Positions 44,808 to 53,717 are shown, counted from the stretch's first letter. The stretch is 64,000 bases of DNA from Elizabethkingia occulta (GCF_002023715.1 NZ_MAHX01000016.1:434001-498000), one strand, 5' to 3'. Translations and numbers: made by a program. The notes: a model not told the origin generated them from the sequence alone.

Positions 44808-44812
44808 TAAAC

Positions 44813-44845
44813 AAAACCCCGGAAGCAATGCTTCCGGGGTTTTTT
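44813..44845. terminator. Bidirectional terminator between SusD and the HtrA gene
   Basis: Fourteen-base arms AAAACCCCGGAAGC and GCTTCCGGGGTTTT enclose an AAT loop. T-runs are present on both strands, so it can stop the SusC/SusD operon and the convergent protease gene. The stem core equals that of the hairpin at 787-816. Confidence 0.92.
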
Positions 44846-44879
44846 ATGTGTCAATTATTCTATTAATCCTTATTTTAGA

Positions 44880-46403
44880 TTAAGGCATCTTGAAACCTCT
44901 GCTGGTCATTCTTCCATTATCATCAAGATATTTTACATTCACCTGACCTTTATAGTTATTCAGGATTTTCTCAACGTCTTTTTTAGAATTTACAGGTTTA
45001 CCATTGATCTCAGTTATAATGTTTCTTTCACCAATACCAATTGAAGCTAACAAGCCACTGTCAGTAACATTCACAACGCCTACACCACTGTCTAGTCCAA
45101 AGTATACTTTATCGCGCTCAGTTAAAGGTTGGAAATCTGCTCCAAGCTTTTCCGCAACAGGTAAATCGGCTTTACTACGGAATTTAGTATTTCCGTCCTG
45201 GTCTTTTAAAGTTACAGATGTAGTATTTTCTTTACCATTTCTTTGGTAGCTTACTTTTACAACATCCCCAGGTCTTTTACTGCCGATGGCAAGAGAAAGA
45301 TCAGCAAAATTTGTAATGTTTTGTCCATCAATTTTAGTGATAATGTCACCTTTTTTAATACCAGCATCTAATGCACCGCTATTATCGGCAACATTAATAA
45401 CATACATACCAATTCCCGGCTTTATGTTGGTTTTGTATTGTTGGTTATATTGTCTGATAAGCATTTCGTCAGAAAGATCCAGATTGCTTACACCCAGGAA
45501 GCCTCTCTGTACAATACCAAACTTCTTAATATCTTCTACAACTTTTCTGGCAAGATTGGAAGGTACTGCAAATCCATAACCTTCATAGTAACCGGATGAA
45601 GATGAAATTGCAGAGTTAATACCAATTAAGTCTCCGTTGATATTGATTAATGCACCACCACTATTTCCTCTGTTAATTACAGCATCAGTCTGGATGAATG
45701 ATTCTATCGGAGTTTTACTTTGCTGGCTTAGTAAGTCTATGCTTCTCCCTTTTGCAGAAATAATCCCGGCTGTAACAGTAGAGTTAAGACCTAATGGGTT
45801 ACCAATAGCTAATACCCATTGGCCAACTTCTGCTAAATCCGAATTAGCAAAATTTAGATAAGGAAGACCTTTATCTTCAATTTTCAAAAGTGCGATATCT
45901 GTACTTGGATCAGTTCCTATCAGGTTTGCGGTATAGCTTTTCTTATTGCTTAGTACAACCTCCAGTTTGTTGGCATTGGCTACCACGTGATTGTTAGTAA
46001 TAATATAGCCATCCGGTGAAATAATTACTCCCGAACCAAGACCTGAAGGCATATCCTTTGGTGGTTGCTGTTGCTGAGGTTGCTGTTGTTTTCTTCCTCC
46101 GAACGGATCACCAAAGAAGAAGTCGAACAGATCCTGATCCATTCCACGGTTTCTTCCCGCATTGCTTTGATAGTTCTTAATTGTGACAACTGCAGGAACT
46201 GCAGTTTTGGATGCTTTTACAAAGTCATCCCCCAATGCCACAGCGTTCAGGCTGGCAAATTGCCCATCTTTTCTTGAAGAATGGAAATAGTTGAAATCTC
46301 CATTTGTATCATGGTTACTGTCAAAGTAGTGAAGGGTACCTACAGTAGTAGCTGCAGAAAGGACTCCTACTACAGCCAACGGCATAATTTTTTTGAAATC
46401 CAT
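44880..46403 (-). CDS. Do/HtrA-family periplasmic serine protease with two PDZ domains
   Basis: The 507-residue protein has an N-terminal signal or anchor (IMPLAVVGVLSAATTVGTLH). A glutamine-rich linker near residues 106-115 is followed by a trypsin-like domain with catalytic His139 (TNNHVV), Asp169 (STDIALLKI) and Ser248 (GNSGGAL). Two PDZ domains follow at about residues 290-390 and 410-505. It degrades or refolds misfolded envelope proteins under stress. The name DegP/DegQ cannot be separated on sequence alone. Confidence 0.94.
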   Translation of the reverse strand: MDFKKIMPLAVVGVLSAATTVGTLHYFDSNHDTNGDFNYFHSSRKDGQFASLNAVALGDDFVKASKTAVPAVVTIKNYQSNAGRNRGMDQDLFDFFFGDPFGGRKQQQPQQQQPPKDMPSGLGSGVIISPDGYIITNNHVVANANKLEVVLSNKKSYTANLIGTDPSTDIALLKIEDKGLPYLNFANSDLAEVGQWVLAIGNPLGLNSTVTAGIISAKGRSIDLLSQQSKTPIESFIQTDAVINRGNSGGALININGDLIGINSAISSSSGYYEGYGFAVPSNLARKVVEDIKKFGIVQRGFLGVSNLDLSDEMLIRQYNQQYKTNIKPGIGMYVINVADNSGALDAGIKKGDIITKIDGQNITNFADLSLAIGSKRPGDVVKVSYQRNGKENTTSVTLKDQDGNTKFRSKADLPVAEKLGADFQPLTERDKVYFGLDSGVGVVNVTDSGLLASIGIGERNIITEINGKPVNSKKDVEKILNNYKGQVNVKYLDDNGRMTSRGFKMP

Positions 46404-46648
46404 TTTATTATAGTACTTTTTTATTTATTATTGAGTAATCAAATTTAAGGCAAATGTTGCTGTATTTTTCTTAAAAGGGCTTATTTTAACTAAGTTTAAC
46501 AAGTGTTTTGAAATTTTAATTGTTATGAATGCAATCTTAACGGGATATTGTTAGATTATTAAAATATTTATTCAAATAATTACCACTATTTTAAGAGATT
46601 GAAAATTTGTAGTGCTATCGGATCAAATATATTAAATTGAAAAATCAC

Positions 46649-46656
46649 TATATTTG
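46649..46656 (+). promoter_or_regulatory. TATATTTG -7 box before trhO
   Basis: TATATTTG matches TAnnTTTG and is 36 bases before the trhO start codon. A -33 box is not evident. Confidence 0.4.
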
Positions 46657-46692
46657 CAAAAAATATTTTTTCTCACTTAAAACGTTTATAGC

Positions 46693-48063
46693 ATGCAACT
46701 GTATAACACATTAAGCGCAGAAGAAAGAGCTAAGCTTATTGATGAAGCTGGTAAGGAACGCCTTACATTGTCTTTCTATGCGTACGCCAAAATTGAAGAT
46801 CCAAAAAAATTTCGTGACGAATTATTTATAGCCTGGAATGCGCTCGATGCTCTCGGTCGTATTTATGTGGCGAATGAAGGAATAAATGCTCAAATGAGTG
46901 TTCCTGCTGACAATTTAGAAGATTTTCGCAATACGCTGGAAGCTTACGATTTTATGAAAGGTATTCGTTTAAATGTGGCAGTAGAGCAGGACAATCATTC
47001 TTTTTTGAAACTGACCATAAAAGTGAGACATAAAATTGTCGCTGATGGTTTGAATGACGATACTTTTGATGTTACTAATAAAGGTATTCACCTGAAAGCT
47101 CAAGAATTTAATAATTTATTGGAAGATCCGAATACCATTGTTGTTGATTTTAGGAATCACTACGAAAGTGAAGTGGGGCATTTTGAAGGTGCTATCACTC
47201 CTGATGTAGAAAACTTTAGAGAAAGTTTACCTATTATAAATGAACAGCTACAGGATTTTAAAGAAGATAAAAACCTATTAATGTATTGTACTGGTGGAAT
47301 TCGTTGTGAAAAAGCCAGTGCTTATTTCAAACATCAAGGTTTTAAAAACGTTTACCAATTAGAAGGCGGAATTATTGAATATACCCGTCAGATAAAGGAA
47401 GAAGGTATAAAAAGTAAATTTATTGGTAAAAACTTTGTATTTGACCACCGGTTAGGTGAGCGAATTACAGATGATATTATTTCGCAATGCCATCAGTGCG
47501 GTAAACCTTGTGATAATCATACGAACTGTGCCAATGATGCCTGTCATCTATTGTTTATCCAATGTAATGATTGTAAATCGGCAATGGAAAACTGTTGCTC
47601 TACGGAATGTCTGGATATAATTCATTTGCCTTTGGAAGAGCAGGTTGCATTAAGAAAAGGTTTACAGGTTGGAAACAAGGTTTTCAGAAAAGGTAAATCT
47701 GACGCTTTGAAATTTAAAAGCTCTGGCGATTTGTCTACTCAACCTTTAGGAAAAGTGACAACAAAATCAGAAACCAAAGATATTCGTCAGAAAATAAAAG
47801 TTAAAAAAACTTTAATCGGAAAAGCTGAACATTACTATTCAAAATCGAAAATTGCTCAATTCTTAATTGAGAAAAAAGAACTTTCGGTGGGAGATAAAGT
47901 TTTGATTTCTGGACCAACAACAGGTGATCAGGAAATTATAATTACTCAGATCTATGTGAATGGAGGTCCTTGTGAAACTGCAAAGGCAGGAGATCAAATC
48001 ACTTTTGAACTTCCCTTCAGGGTTCGATTGTCGGACAAGCTATACAAAATAGGCCAGGACTAA
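46693..48063 (+). CDS. trhO: tRNA uridine-34 hydroxylase TrhO with a C-terminal extra domain
   Basis: The 456-residue protein has an N-terminal acylphosphatase-like domain (GRIYVANEGINAQMSVP, residues about 57-75). The rhodanese domain follows, with its active-site cysteine in MYCTGGIRCEKASAY near residue 200. A cysteine-rich segment resembles a zinc site (CHQCGKPCDNHTNC and CNDCKSAMENCCSTEC, about 260-310). TrhO oxidises U34 of certain tRNAs to 5-hydroxyuridine with oxygen. The E. coli enzyme has about 350 residues. Here about 95 more residues follow, forming a beta-rich domain (VGDKVLISGPTTGDQEIIIT, then FELPFRVRLSDKLYKI) like the C-terminal barrel of U32 peptidase-type proteins. Confidence 0.92.
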   Translation: MQLYNTLSAEERAKLIDEAGKERLTLSFYAYAKIEDPKKFRDELFIAWNALDALGRIYVANEGINAQMSVPADNLEDFRNTLEAYDFMKGIRLNVAVEQDNHSFLKLTIKVRHKIVADGLNDDTFDVTNKGIHLKAQEFNNLLEDPNTIVVDFRNHYESEVGHFEGAITPDVENFRESLPIINEQLQDFKEDKNLLMYCTGGIRCEKASAYFKHQGFKNVYQLEGGIIEYTRQIKEEGIKSKFIGKNFVFDHRLGERITDDIISQCHQCGKPCDNHTNCANDACHLLFIQCNDCKSAMENCCSTECLDIIHLPLEEQVALRKGLQVGNKVFRKGKSDALKFKSSGDLSTQPLGKVTTKSETKDIRQKIKVKKTLIGKAEHYYSKSKIAQFLIEKKELSVGDKVLISGPTTGDQEIIITQIYVNGGPCETAKAGDQITFELPFRVRLSDKLYKIGQD

Positions 48064-48170
48064 GTTCTAGAATAGAGTATGGCATAAAAAGAATTTCTTT
48101 GCCTTGGTGATGGGAAGAAGGAGATGAAAGCCTGTATTGTAAATGTTATTTTTGTTAAATCAGTATAAAA

Positions 48171-48764
48171 ATGATTAATTCATTAAAATCAGAGCTTAGA
48201 AAAAAATATTTAAAAGAACGAAAAGCAATGTCTTCCGAAGACGTTGCTTTTTTGTCTGAAAAGATCTTTAATCAGTATCTTTTACAATTCAATGTTTCTG
48301 AAAACCAGAATATCCATATTTTCCTGCCTATCTCTGCTAAAAATGAAATTGATACCCATCTGTGGATTGATTACTTCTGGAAGAAAAACATCAATGTCTT
48401 TATTCCTAAGATGGTAGGAGATGAGATTATCTCAATAGCTTACAGACCAGATACAAAGCTTGCATTGAACTCATGGGGAATATGGGAACCTGTCTCAGAT
48501 ATGGCAGAGGGCGTTGATTTCGATCAGGTTATCACACCATTGCTTTATGCGGATAAATATGGTAACAGAGTAGGCTATGGTAAAGGTTTTTATGACAGGT
48601 TTTTCAGTTCTGTCAAAAATCCTGTACTGAAAATTGGGGTCAACTATTTTCCCCCTGATGAATTAATTCAGGATGTAGATCCGTTCGATATAAAGCTGGA
48701 TTATTTAGTTTTACCGGACGGTATACTGTCTTTTTTAGGCGGACCTTTAAACTCTACGAAATAA
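48171..48764 (+). CDS. 5-formyltetrahydrofolate cyclo-ligase
   Basis: The 197-residue protein shows the ATP-dependent cyclo-ligase pattern. An N-terminal basic helix (KSELRKKYLKERKAM) is followed by NIHIFLPISAKNEIDTHLWI, NSWGIWEP near residue 103 and the phosphate-binding loop GNRVGYGKGFYDRFF near 130-144. It converts 5-formyl-THF to 5,10-methenyl-THF in folate one-carbon metabolism. Its 3' end overlaps the convergent lipoprotein gene by 64 bases, so the two messages would share a double-stranded tail. Confidence 0.94.
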   Translation: MINSLKSELRKKYLKERKAMSSEDVAFLSEKIFNQYLLQFNVSENQNIHIFLPISAKNEIDTHLWIDYFWKKNINVFIPKMVGDEIISIAYRPDTKLALNSWGIWEPVSDMAEGVDFDQVITPLLYADKYGNRVGYGKGFYDRFFSSVKNPVLKIGVNYFPPDELIQDVDPFDIKLDYLVLPDGILSFLGGPLNSTK

Positions 48765-49303
48765 AATTTAAATTCACTTTTAAATTTCTTTTCTTTTGCA
48801 GGAGCTTCTTTTAGTACATATTGTACTTCTTTGTTAAGGTAGCCAATATATTTTCTTTCCTTATCGTAATAATCCATTTTATACTTTGCAAAATCCAGTG
48901 TATCCTTAGCGCTTATATATTTGGAAGTTGATACATCACTAATTTTGACAAAACGAGCCTTTAAGCTGTCTAACTGCTTTATGAAAGGCATTATTTTGGT
49001 GGAATCAGGCTTTTCGAAATATTCCTGTATCTGGTTATACAGCGTAATATCAATATCTGAATCCTTATTTCCTGCTGCATAATTGGTTCCCAGATCATAT
49101 ACCTCTTGTAGCTTCAGAGCCGTAATATTATTAATAGTTTGAAGGCTGTCCAGCTCTATTGGTGAAAATGTAGTTGTATTATTATTATACTTTACGGTCT
49201 CCAGAGAGTTTTTACCCTTATATTTTTCCTTACAGGCTGCTAATCCTACAACGAGAATTATTGTAACGGCAATTATATTGAATATGTTATGAACCCTTTT
49301 CAT
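48701..49303 (-). CDS. Predicted lipoprotein, unknown function
   Basis: The 200-residue protein has a lipoprotein signal (IIAVTIILVVGLAAC, cysteine at about residue 24) followed by the basic KEKYKGKN. The mature part is charged and mainly helical, with no recognised domain. It overlaps the gene for the 367-residue membrane protein by 17 bases at its 5' end, so the two are translationally coupled and probably act together at the envelope. At its 3' end it overlaps the cyclo-ligase gene by 64 bases on the other strand. Confidence 0.72.
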   Translation of the reverse strand: MKRVHNIFNIIAVTIILVVGLAACKEKYKGKNSLETVKYNNNTTTFSPIELDSLQTINNITALKLQEVYDLGTNYAAGNKDSDIDITLYNQIQEYFEKPDSTKIMPFIKQLDSLKARFVKISDVSTSKYISAKDTLDFAKYKMDYYDKERKYIGYLNKEVQYVLKEAPAKEKKFKSEFKFYFVEFKGPPKKDSIPSGKTK

Positions 49304-50390
49304 TGTTTCTGATTCTGAATTTGATTAATACTATTTTTCCATTGGAAGAGATTTTAGTCTCTATAACGTCCAGATTCTCCAGTGAGGTAGTTGGAAGCGA
49401 AAGAAAGTTAATATAACGTTGCTTGCTCATAGTTTCCACATTGAAATACTGATTGTCAAATACCTGGTATATAACTGCGTCATTACTGATCAGGTTCTCC
49501 AGTTGGGCTCTTCTGTTCTTAAAGTCTTTGGATCTGGAATAGGAATATAACATCATATTATATTCATTCGGTTTTAGCTGAATTACTTCAGTTTCTGGTG
49601 CATTTTCCAGGTTTCTTATTATTGTGTCAGTACGGTAGAATACAGAACTAATAACCATTTTAAGCGTTTTGTCCTTTGTAGGATATACAAAAGCTTCATT
49701 AGGTTTTACTCTATAGGTAAGAGGAGATTCTCCCGCTTTTAATACTTTTATTTCTACCTCATTCTGCACAGGCTGGCTTCTGTCTGCATCTGTAAATTTA
49801 AATGTATATGTCTTTGTGAAAAAACTGTCTGCAAAGGTTAAAGCCGCTACGAATATTGCAAGAACAGCCGAAATACCAATCCACAGGTATTTCTTTACCT
49901 TGAATATAATTGGTTTTGAAGCTGGCTTGCTGTTGCTTGGACTTACTTCTGGTATTTGTCTCCCTGGTTGAATAGCCGGGGTGCTTTCTTTTTCGCTAAT
50001 CACAGGAGCTTTGTATTCCTCTTCAACAAGACTTTCTACTTGAGGTTCTTTACTTTCGGAAAGGTTATTTTCGTTTTCTAAAAGAAGTTCTTCGGCGAAT
50101 GCATGATTTTTCTTGAAATCATACCATGAACTATAACCTGCATATATCGAAAGTATATTCAGCATATCAATGCGTGGTAACTTAGCTGTCGGAGAAGTTT
50201 TGAAATAAGTATAAAAAGATTTCTCGCTAATGTTACCTTTTGCATTTTTTCTGAGGTCTTCCTGAAAATAAATGATATCAATGCCTTTCCATTTAGAAAT
50301 TTCATCATAGGAAGGAGTATGATTTTCCAGATATTTGGCCTGAACTTCAGATTTTAGCTGTTCGAAATGTAATAATTCTAAATCAGTCAA
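49287..50390 (-). CDS. Membrane protein with cytoplasmic N-domain and periplasmic C-domain, unknown
   Basis: The 367-residue protein starts with a helical soluble domain (about residues 1-95) including KNAKGNISEKSFYTYFKTS and LPRIDMLNILSIYAGYSSWYDF, similar in style to the HTH-like N-domains of flavobacterial membrane-bound regulators. A low-complexity linker (about 105-160) leads to a transmembrane helix (WIGISAVLAIFVAALTF, about 170-186). A 180-residue periplasmic part follows. This is the architecture of a one-component transmembrane sensor, but DNA binding is not shown. It is the first gene of a pair with the overlapping lipoprotein gene. Confidence 0.65.
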   Translation of the reverse strand: MTDLELLHFEQLKSEVQAKYLENHTPSYDEISKWKGIDIIYFQEDLRKNAKGNISEKSFYTYFKTSPTAKLPRIDMLNILSIYAGYSSWYDFKKNHAFAEELLLENENNLSESKEPQVESLVEEEYKAPVISEKESTPAIQPGRQIPEVSPSNSKPASKPIIFKVKKYLWIGISAVLAIFVAALTFADSFFTKTYTFKFTDADRSQPVQNEVEIKVLKAGESPLTYRVKPNEAFVYPTKDKTLKMVISSVFYRTDTIIRNLENAPETEVIQLKPNEYNMMLYSYSRSKDFKNRRAQLENLISNDAVIYQVFDNQYFNVETMSKQRYINFLSLPTTSLENLDVIETKISSNGKIVLIKFRIRNNEKGS

Positions 50391-50496
50391 AAATTTATTT
50401 TTTATTTAATCTATTGATTATCAGTTATATTATTTTGTAAAATAATTTTACAAAAGTATTACAATTAATTTTCTCAGACAAATTTTATTGCTGCCA

Positions 50497-50504
50497 TACC
50501 TTTG
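50497..50504 (+). promoter_or_regulatory. TACCTTTG -7 box of the small lipoprotein gene
   Basis: TACCTTTG matches TAnnTTTG and lies 68 bases before the start codon. No -33 match is visible. Confidence 0.4.
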
Positions 50505-50572
50505 TCATGTTCAAATAGAGAACACATTACAATTTAGAAAAATATTTTTAACAAAATTAAATTTAATTTATT

Positions 50573-50839
50573 ATGAAAAAGTCATTCTTAAACATCGCTG
50601 CTGCTGCTGCTATCGTTGCTATCTCTTTAGTATCTTGTAAAAAAACTGAAGCTACTGCTACTGAAGGTTCAGCTGATTCTACTAAAGTAGATTCTACTAA
50701 AGTTGACTCTACTGTTACTACAACTGTAGATTCTACTAAAGCTGTTGCTCCAACTGCAGATTCTACTAAAGCTGACGCTACTAAAAAAGTAGAAGAAACT
50801 AAGACTACTGAAGTTAAGAAAGAAGAAGTTAAAAAATAA
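50573..50839 (+). CDS. Small low-complexity lipoprotein
   Basis: The 88-residue protein has a lipoprotein signal rich in alanine (LNIAAAAAIVAISLVSC, cysteine at about residue 22). The mature part is built of repeated DSTKVDST/ADSTKAD units and a KKVEETKTTEVKKEEVKK tail, so it is disordered and rich in Thr, Ser, Lys, Asp and Glu. Similar tails in Bacteroidota lipoproteins act as spacers. No function can be named. It stands alone with its own promoter-like box and a strong terminator, which suggests good expression. Confidence 0.75.
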   Translation: MKKSFLNIAAAAAIVAISLVSCKKTEATATEGSADSTKVDSTKVDSTVTTTVDSTKAVAPTADSTKADATKKVEETKTTEVKKEEVKK

Positions 50840-50860
50840 TTTCTTACAAAGATAATTATT

Positions 50861-50887
50861 AAGCCGCTCTCGAGCGGCTTTTTTTAT
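50861..50887 (+). terminator. Intrinsic terminator after the small lipoprotein gene
   Basis: AAGCCGCTC and GAGCGGCTT form a GC-rich stem around two bases, followed by T's. It closes the single-gene unit. Confidence 0.9.
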
Positions 50888-50908
50888 GAATTATGATTAT
50901 AATGTCAT

Positions 50909-50946
50909 AAAAAATCCCCTAAATAAGTTTAGGGGATTTTTTGTTT
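50909..50946. terminator. Bidirectional terminator, mainly for the TrmH-family gene
   Basis: Thirteen-base arms AAAATCCCCTAAA and TTTAGGGGATTTT enclose a TAAG loop. T-rich tails are present on both strands. It lies 11 bases after the stop of the - strand methyltransferase gene. Confidence 0.88.
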
Positions 50947-50956
50947 ATAGTTGGTT

Positions 50957-51721
50957 TTATATCTTTTGTCTCAGGATCTCATAACATGTAATTGCTACAG
51001 CATTACTTAGGTTAAGAGAATCTATACTACCCGTCATTGGGATCAGGTAATTGCTGCCTTTGTCTTTCCAGAAATCGCTTAATCCGGAATGTTCTGTACC
51101 AAAGCAGGCAACAGTCTTCTTATTGAAATCAGCATTCTGAATCTGTTTGGTATTATCATCCATAAATGTTGTGATGATCTGATAATTATGCTGTTTAAAG
51201 AAATCTATGGCTGATTTGTTATCTGTCTGGAAGAAGTTCATTCCGAACAGGCAGCCAACGCTGGAGCGTATTACATTCGGATTGTAAAAATCGGTTTTAG
51301 GATCAGTAATGATGATGGCGTCAATTCCAAAAGCTTCACAGCTTCTAAGTACAGCACCAAGATTACCAGGCTTTTCTACACTTTCCAGAAGGATAATTCC
51401 GGAATTAGGTTTTGGGGTAAAGTGTTCTAATGATTTTTGTTTTTCCTGATAAACTCCAATAATACCTTCTGAAGTTCCTCTGTATGCAATTGTTTCATAA
51501 ACCTTTGCAGAAACATTATTAATTACAGCGGAAGGGAGTGTTCCGTGGAATATATCATTACAGATAAAGAATTCTGTAGGAGTATAGCCAAACTGAATAG
51601 CTCTTTCGTTTTCCTGAACACCTTCTACAATGAAAATACCACTTTTGCGGCGCTCATTGTTTTTGGACATCAGTCTGGTTAATTTTTTTATTTTATCGTT
51701 CTGTATACTTTCTATTTGCAT
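50957..51721 (-). CDS. TrmH/SpoU-family RNA 2'-O-methyltransferase
   Basis: The 254-residue protein has a short N-terminal substrate-binding domain (KIKKLTRLMSKNNERRKSG, GIFIVEGVQENERAI) and a SPOUT catalytic domain with the three family motifs. They are EKPGNLGAVLRSCEAFG near residue 115, CFGTEHSGLS near 206 and IPMTGSIDSLNLSNAVAI near 226. The trefoil knot formed by the last two binds S-adenosylmethionine. It methylates a ribose 2'-OH in rRNA or tRNA, but the site cannot be told. Confidence 0.92.
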   Translation of the reverse strand: MQIESIQNDKIKKLTRLMSKNNERRKSGIFIVEGVQENERAIQFGYTPTEFFICNDIFHGTLPSAVINNVSAKVYETIAYRGTSEGIIGVYQEKQKSLEHFTPKPNSGIILLESVEKPGNLGAVLRSCEAFGIDAIIITDPKTDFYNPNVIRSSVGCLFGMNFFQTDNKSAIDFFKQHNYQIITTFMDDNTKQIQNADFNKKTVACFGTEHSGLSDFWKDKGSNYLIPMTGSIDSLNLSNAVAITCYEILRQKI

Positions 51722-51794
51722 TTTGCAAAACTAGGCAAAATTTATCATTAGAAAGATTTCCCTGCTATTTCATAGAGCATGATAATGATTCATT

Positions 51795-52220
51795 TTATAC
51801 AGGTGATTTCTCTGATGCAGCTCTTCTATTGGATATTATTGTCCATAGGCTCCCAATAAACAAGAAGATGCTGCTTGCCAGCCATAGGTAATATCCTAAG
51901 CCAAAAGAGGTGATTGCGGCTTTACCACCGCCTTCGTTAACTGTAATAGTGCTGGCGGAAAGATAAGAAAGGCTTAAAAAGAAGGTGATTAGACTTAGGG
52001 GTAAAGATATTTTGGGCTGTTTTATTAGAAGTAAAAACCATGAAATAAATAAAAGAGGATTTGCCAGCCAGGCAATTCCTCCTTCAAAAACTTCGGCCCA
52101 GCCTAACAACAGACATGCTATAGAAAGCATATAGTCGTTACCTATATTAACGGCAATCTGCGTTAATGATGCGACAAATAGTGCAATACTTATAATCAGT
52201 GTCAGGCTCTGTGGTTTCAT
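51795..52220 (-). CDS. Small membrane protein, unknown function
   Basis: The 141-residue protein has four hydrophobic segments (about residues 7-24, 30-45, 52-90 as two helices, and 105-125) and a basic C-terminal tail. Its start codon directly follows the TAA of the rmuC gene, with no base between, so it is co-transcribed and likely coupled to it. I recognise no family. Confidence 0.65.
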   Translation of the reverse strand: MKPQSLTLIISIALFVASLTQIAVNIGNDYMLSIACLLLGWAEVFEGGIAWLANPLLFISWFLLLIKQPKISLPLSLITFFLSLSYLSASTITVNEGGGKAAITSFGLGYYLWLASSIFLFIGSLWTIISNRRAASEKSPV

Positions 52221-53717
52221 TTATTCTTCAATACTTTCACTGTTTTCAATAAGACTTTGTGGAAGCTCTTTCTTGCTTTTAATTCCCAATGCTCTTAGCT
52301 TTTGAGTTTGTATTACAAGATTGTCGTTTCCTGTGGAAAGCTGTTTGTAAGCATCGCTATATGCATTTTTAGCATGGTCAAGACCTTTTCCCACTTTCTC
52401 TAGGTTTTCTACAAAACCTACAAATTTATCATACAATTTGGCGCCTCTGTCAGCGATTTCCATTGTATTTCTGTTCTGGTACTCTCTTTTCCATAGGTCG
52501 GCAATCAGCTTAAGAGAAGTAATAAGATTGCTTGGATTCAGTAATAGAATTCTTCTTTCATAGGCATAGTTCCATAGATTCTGATCAGCCTGCATTGCGG
52601 CAATATAGGCTGGTTCACTAGGAATGAACATCATTACGAAATCCAGAGATTTTCCATAATCATCATAAGCTTTCTGACTAAGCTGCTGGATGTGGTTTTT
52701 AATAGAAGATAAATGCTGATTAAGTTTTATCGTATAGATTTCAGGATCGGTTTCATCTACAAGCTCAGTGAAAGCTGTTAAAGAAACTTTCGAATCTATA
52801 ATCACATTTCTTTCATCAGGATATTTTACAACAGCGTCCGGGCGCATTTTTTTTCCGGAAAACTCAGAATAGATGGCTTTATTGTTCTCATCACGAAGTT
52901 CGTGCTCAAGGTAATATTCTCTTCCTTTTACCAATCCGGATTTTTCCAGAATACTCTCCAGAATCATTTCTCCCCAATTTCCCTGAGTTTTGCTTTCTCC
53001 TTTCAAGGCTCTTGTCAGTTTTTTAGCGTCTTCAGAGATTTGCTGATTTAGTTCTGCAAGTTCTCTCACTTTTTCTGCCAGTGAAAAGCGTTCCTTATTT
53101 TCCTTTTCATAGGCTTCGTTGACTCTGTTCTTTAATTCAGTAATCTTTTCCTGAAAGGGTTCAAGGATGGTCTTAAGATTATTCTGATTAAGAGTAGTGA
53201 ATTTTTCGGTCTTTTCTTCCAGAATTTTATTGGCAAGGTTTTCAAATTGAAGCTTTGCTTCTTCCTGAATTTTGGCTACTTCTTCTTTTTGGGTTTCAAG
53301 AGATTTCTGTAAACTTTCGTTAATAGCAGATAATTCAGAATTTTTGGCAAATAGTGCCTGTTTATCAGATATGAGGTTTTCAATCTGGGATACTTGTTTT
53401 GTATTTATTTGCTTCTGTTCCTGAGATTGAGCGTTAAGAGCTGAATATTCAGCTGATATTTTTGCAAACTCGTTTTTCAGATCACTTAATAAGTCTGACT
53501 GCTGCTGGCTGAGTTCCTTTTCTTTATTAATAATCTGTAATAGTTCCTGATTTTTCAGATTAATGTTTTCCAGATCTGATATGCTTTTAATGTATGAATT
53601 GTTCAATTCATTGTATGAATTTCTGGAAATGGAAGATGATTTTGAAATAAAATACAAAATTACAGCACCAATAATTCCGCCAACAATAAATCCGATAAGT
53701 AAAAAGGTTATTTCCAT
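52221..53717 (-). CDS. rmuC: RmuC-family DNA recombination protein
   Basis: The 498-residue protein begins with a membrane anchor (FLLIGFIVGGIIGAVILYFIS). A coiled coil of about 180 residues follows, then the RmuC nuclease-like domain (about 230-450). Landmarks are TQGNWGEMILESILEKSGLVKG, KMRPDAVVKYPDERNVIIDSKVSL and FVMMFIPSEPAYIAAMQ. RmuC limits inversions between short inverted repeats in E. coli, and has been proposed to cut recombination intermediates. The length fits the family. The small membrane-protein gene follows without a gap. Confidence 0.93.
   Translation of the reverse strand: MEITFLLIGFIVGGIIGAVILYFISKSSSISRNSYNELNNSYIKSISDLENINLKNQELLQIINKEKELSQQQSDLLSDLKNEFAKISAEYSALNAQSQEQKQINTKQVSQIENLISDKQALFAKNSELSAINESLQKSLETQKEEVAKIQEEAKLQFENLANKILEEKTEKFTTLNQNNLKTILEPFQEKITELKNRVNEAYEKENKERFSLAEKVRELAELNQQISEDAKKLTRALKGESKTQGNWGEMILESILEKSGLVKGREYYLEHELRDENNKAIYSEFSGKKMRPDAVVKYPDERNVIIDSKVSLTAFTELVDETDPEIYTIKLNQHLSSIKNHIQQLSQKAYDDYGKSLDFVMMFIPSEPAYIAAMQADQNLWNYAYERRILLLNPSNLITSLKLIADLWKREYQNRNTMEIADRGAKLYDKFVGFVENLEKVGKGLDHAKNAYSDAYKQLSTGNDNLVIQTQKLRALGIKSKKELPQSLIENSESIEE

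Noticed and set aside
44821-44845. Possible repeat element shared with 787-816
   Set aside because: The common CCCCGGAAG core is part of two ordinary terminators and no longer flanking similarity was seen.
45004-46277. Several + strand open frames opposite the HtrA gene
   Set aside because: They mirror the protease coding sequence. The catalytic triad and PDZ domains on the - strand explain the region.
50573-50839. DNA tandem repeat array in the small lipoprotein gene
   Set aside because: The repeats are the protein's DSTKVDST units with varied codons. They encode a disordered tail and are not a CRISPR or satellite array.
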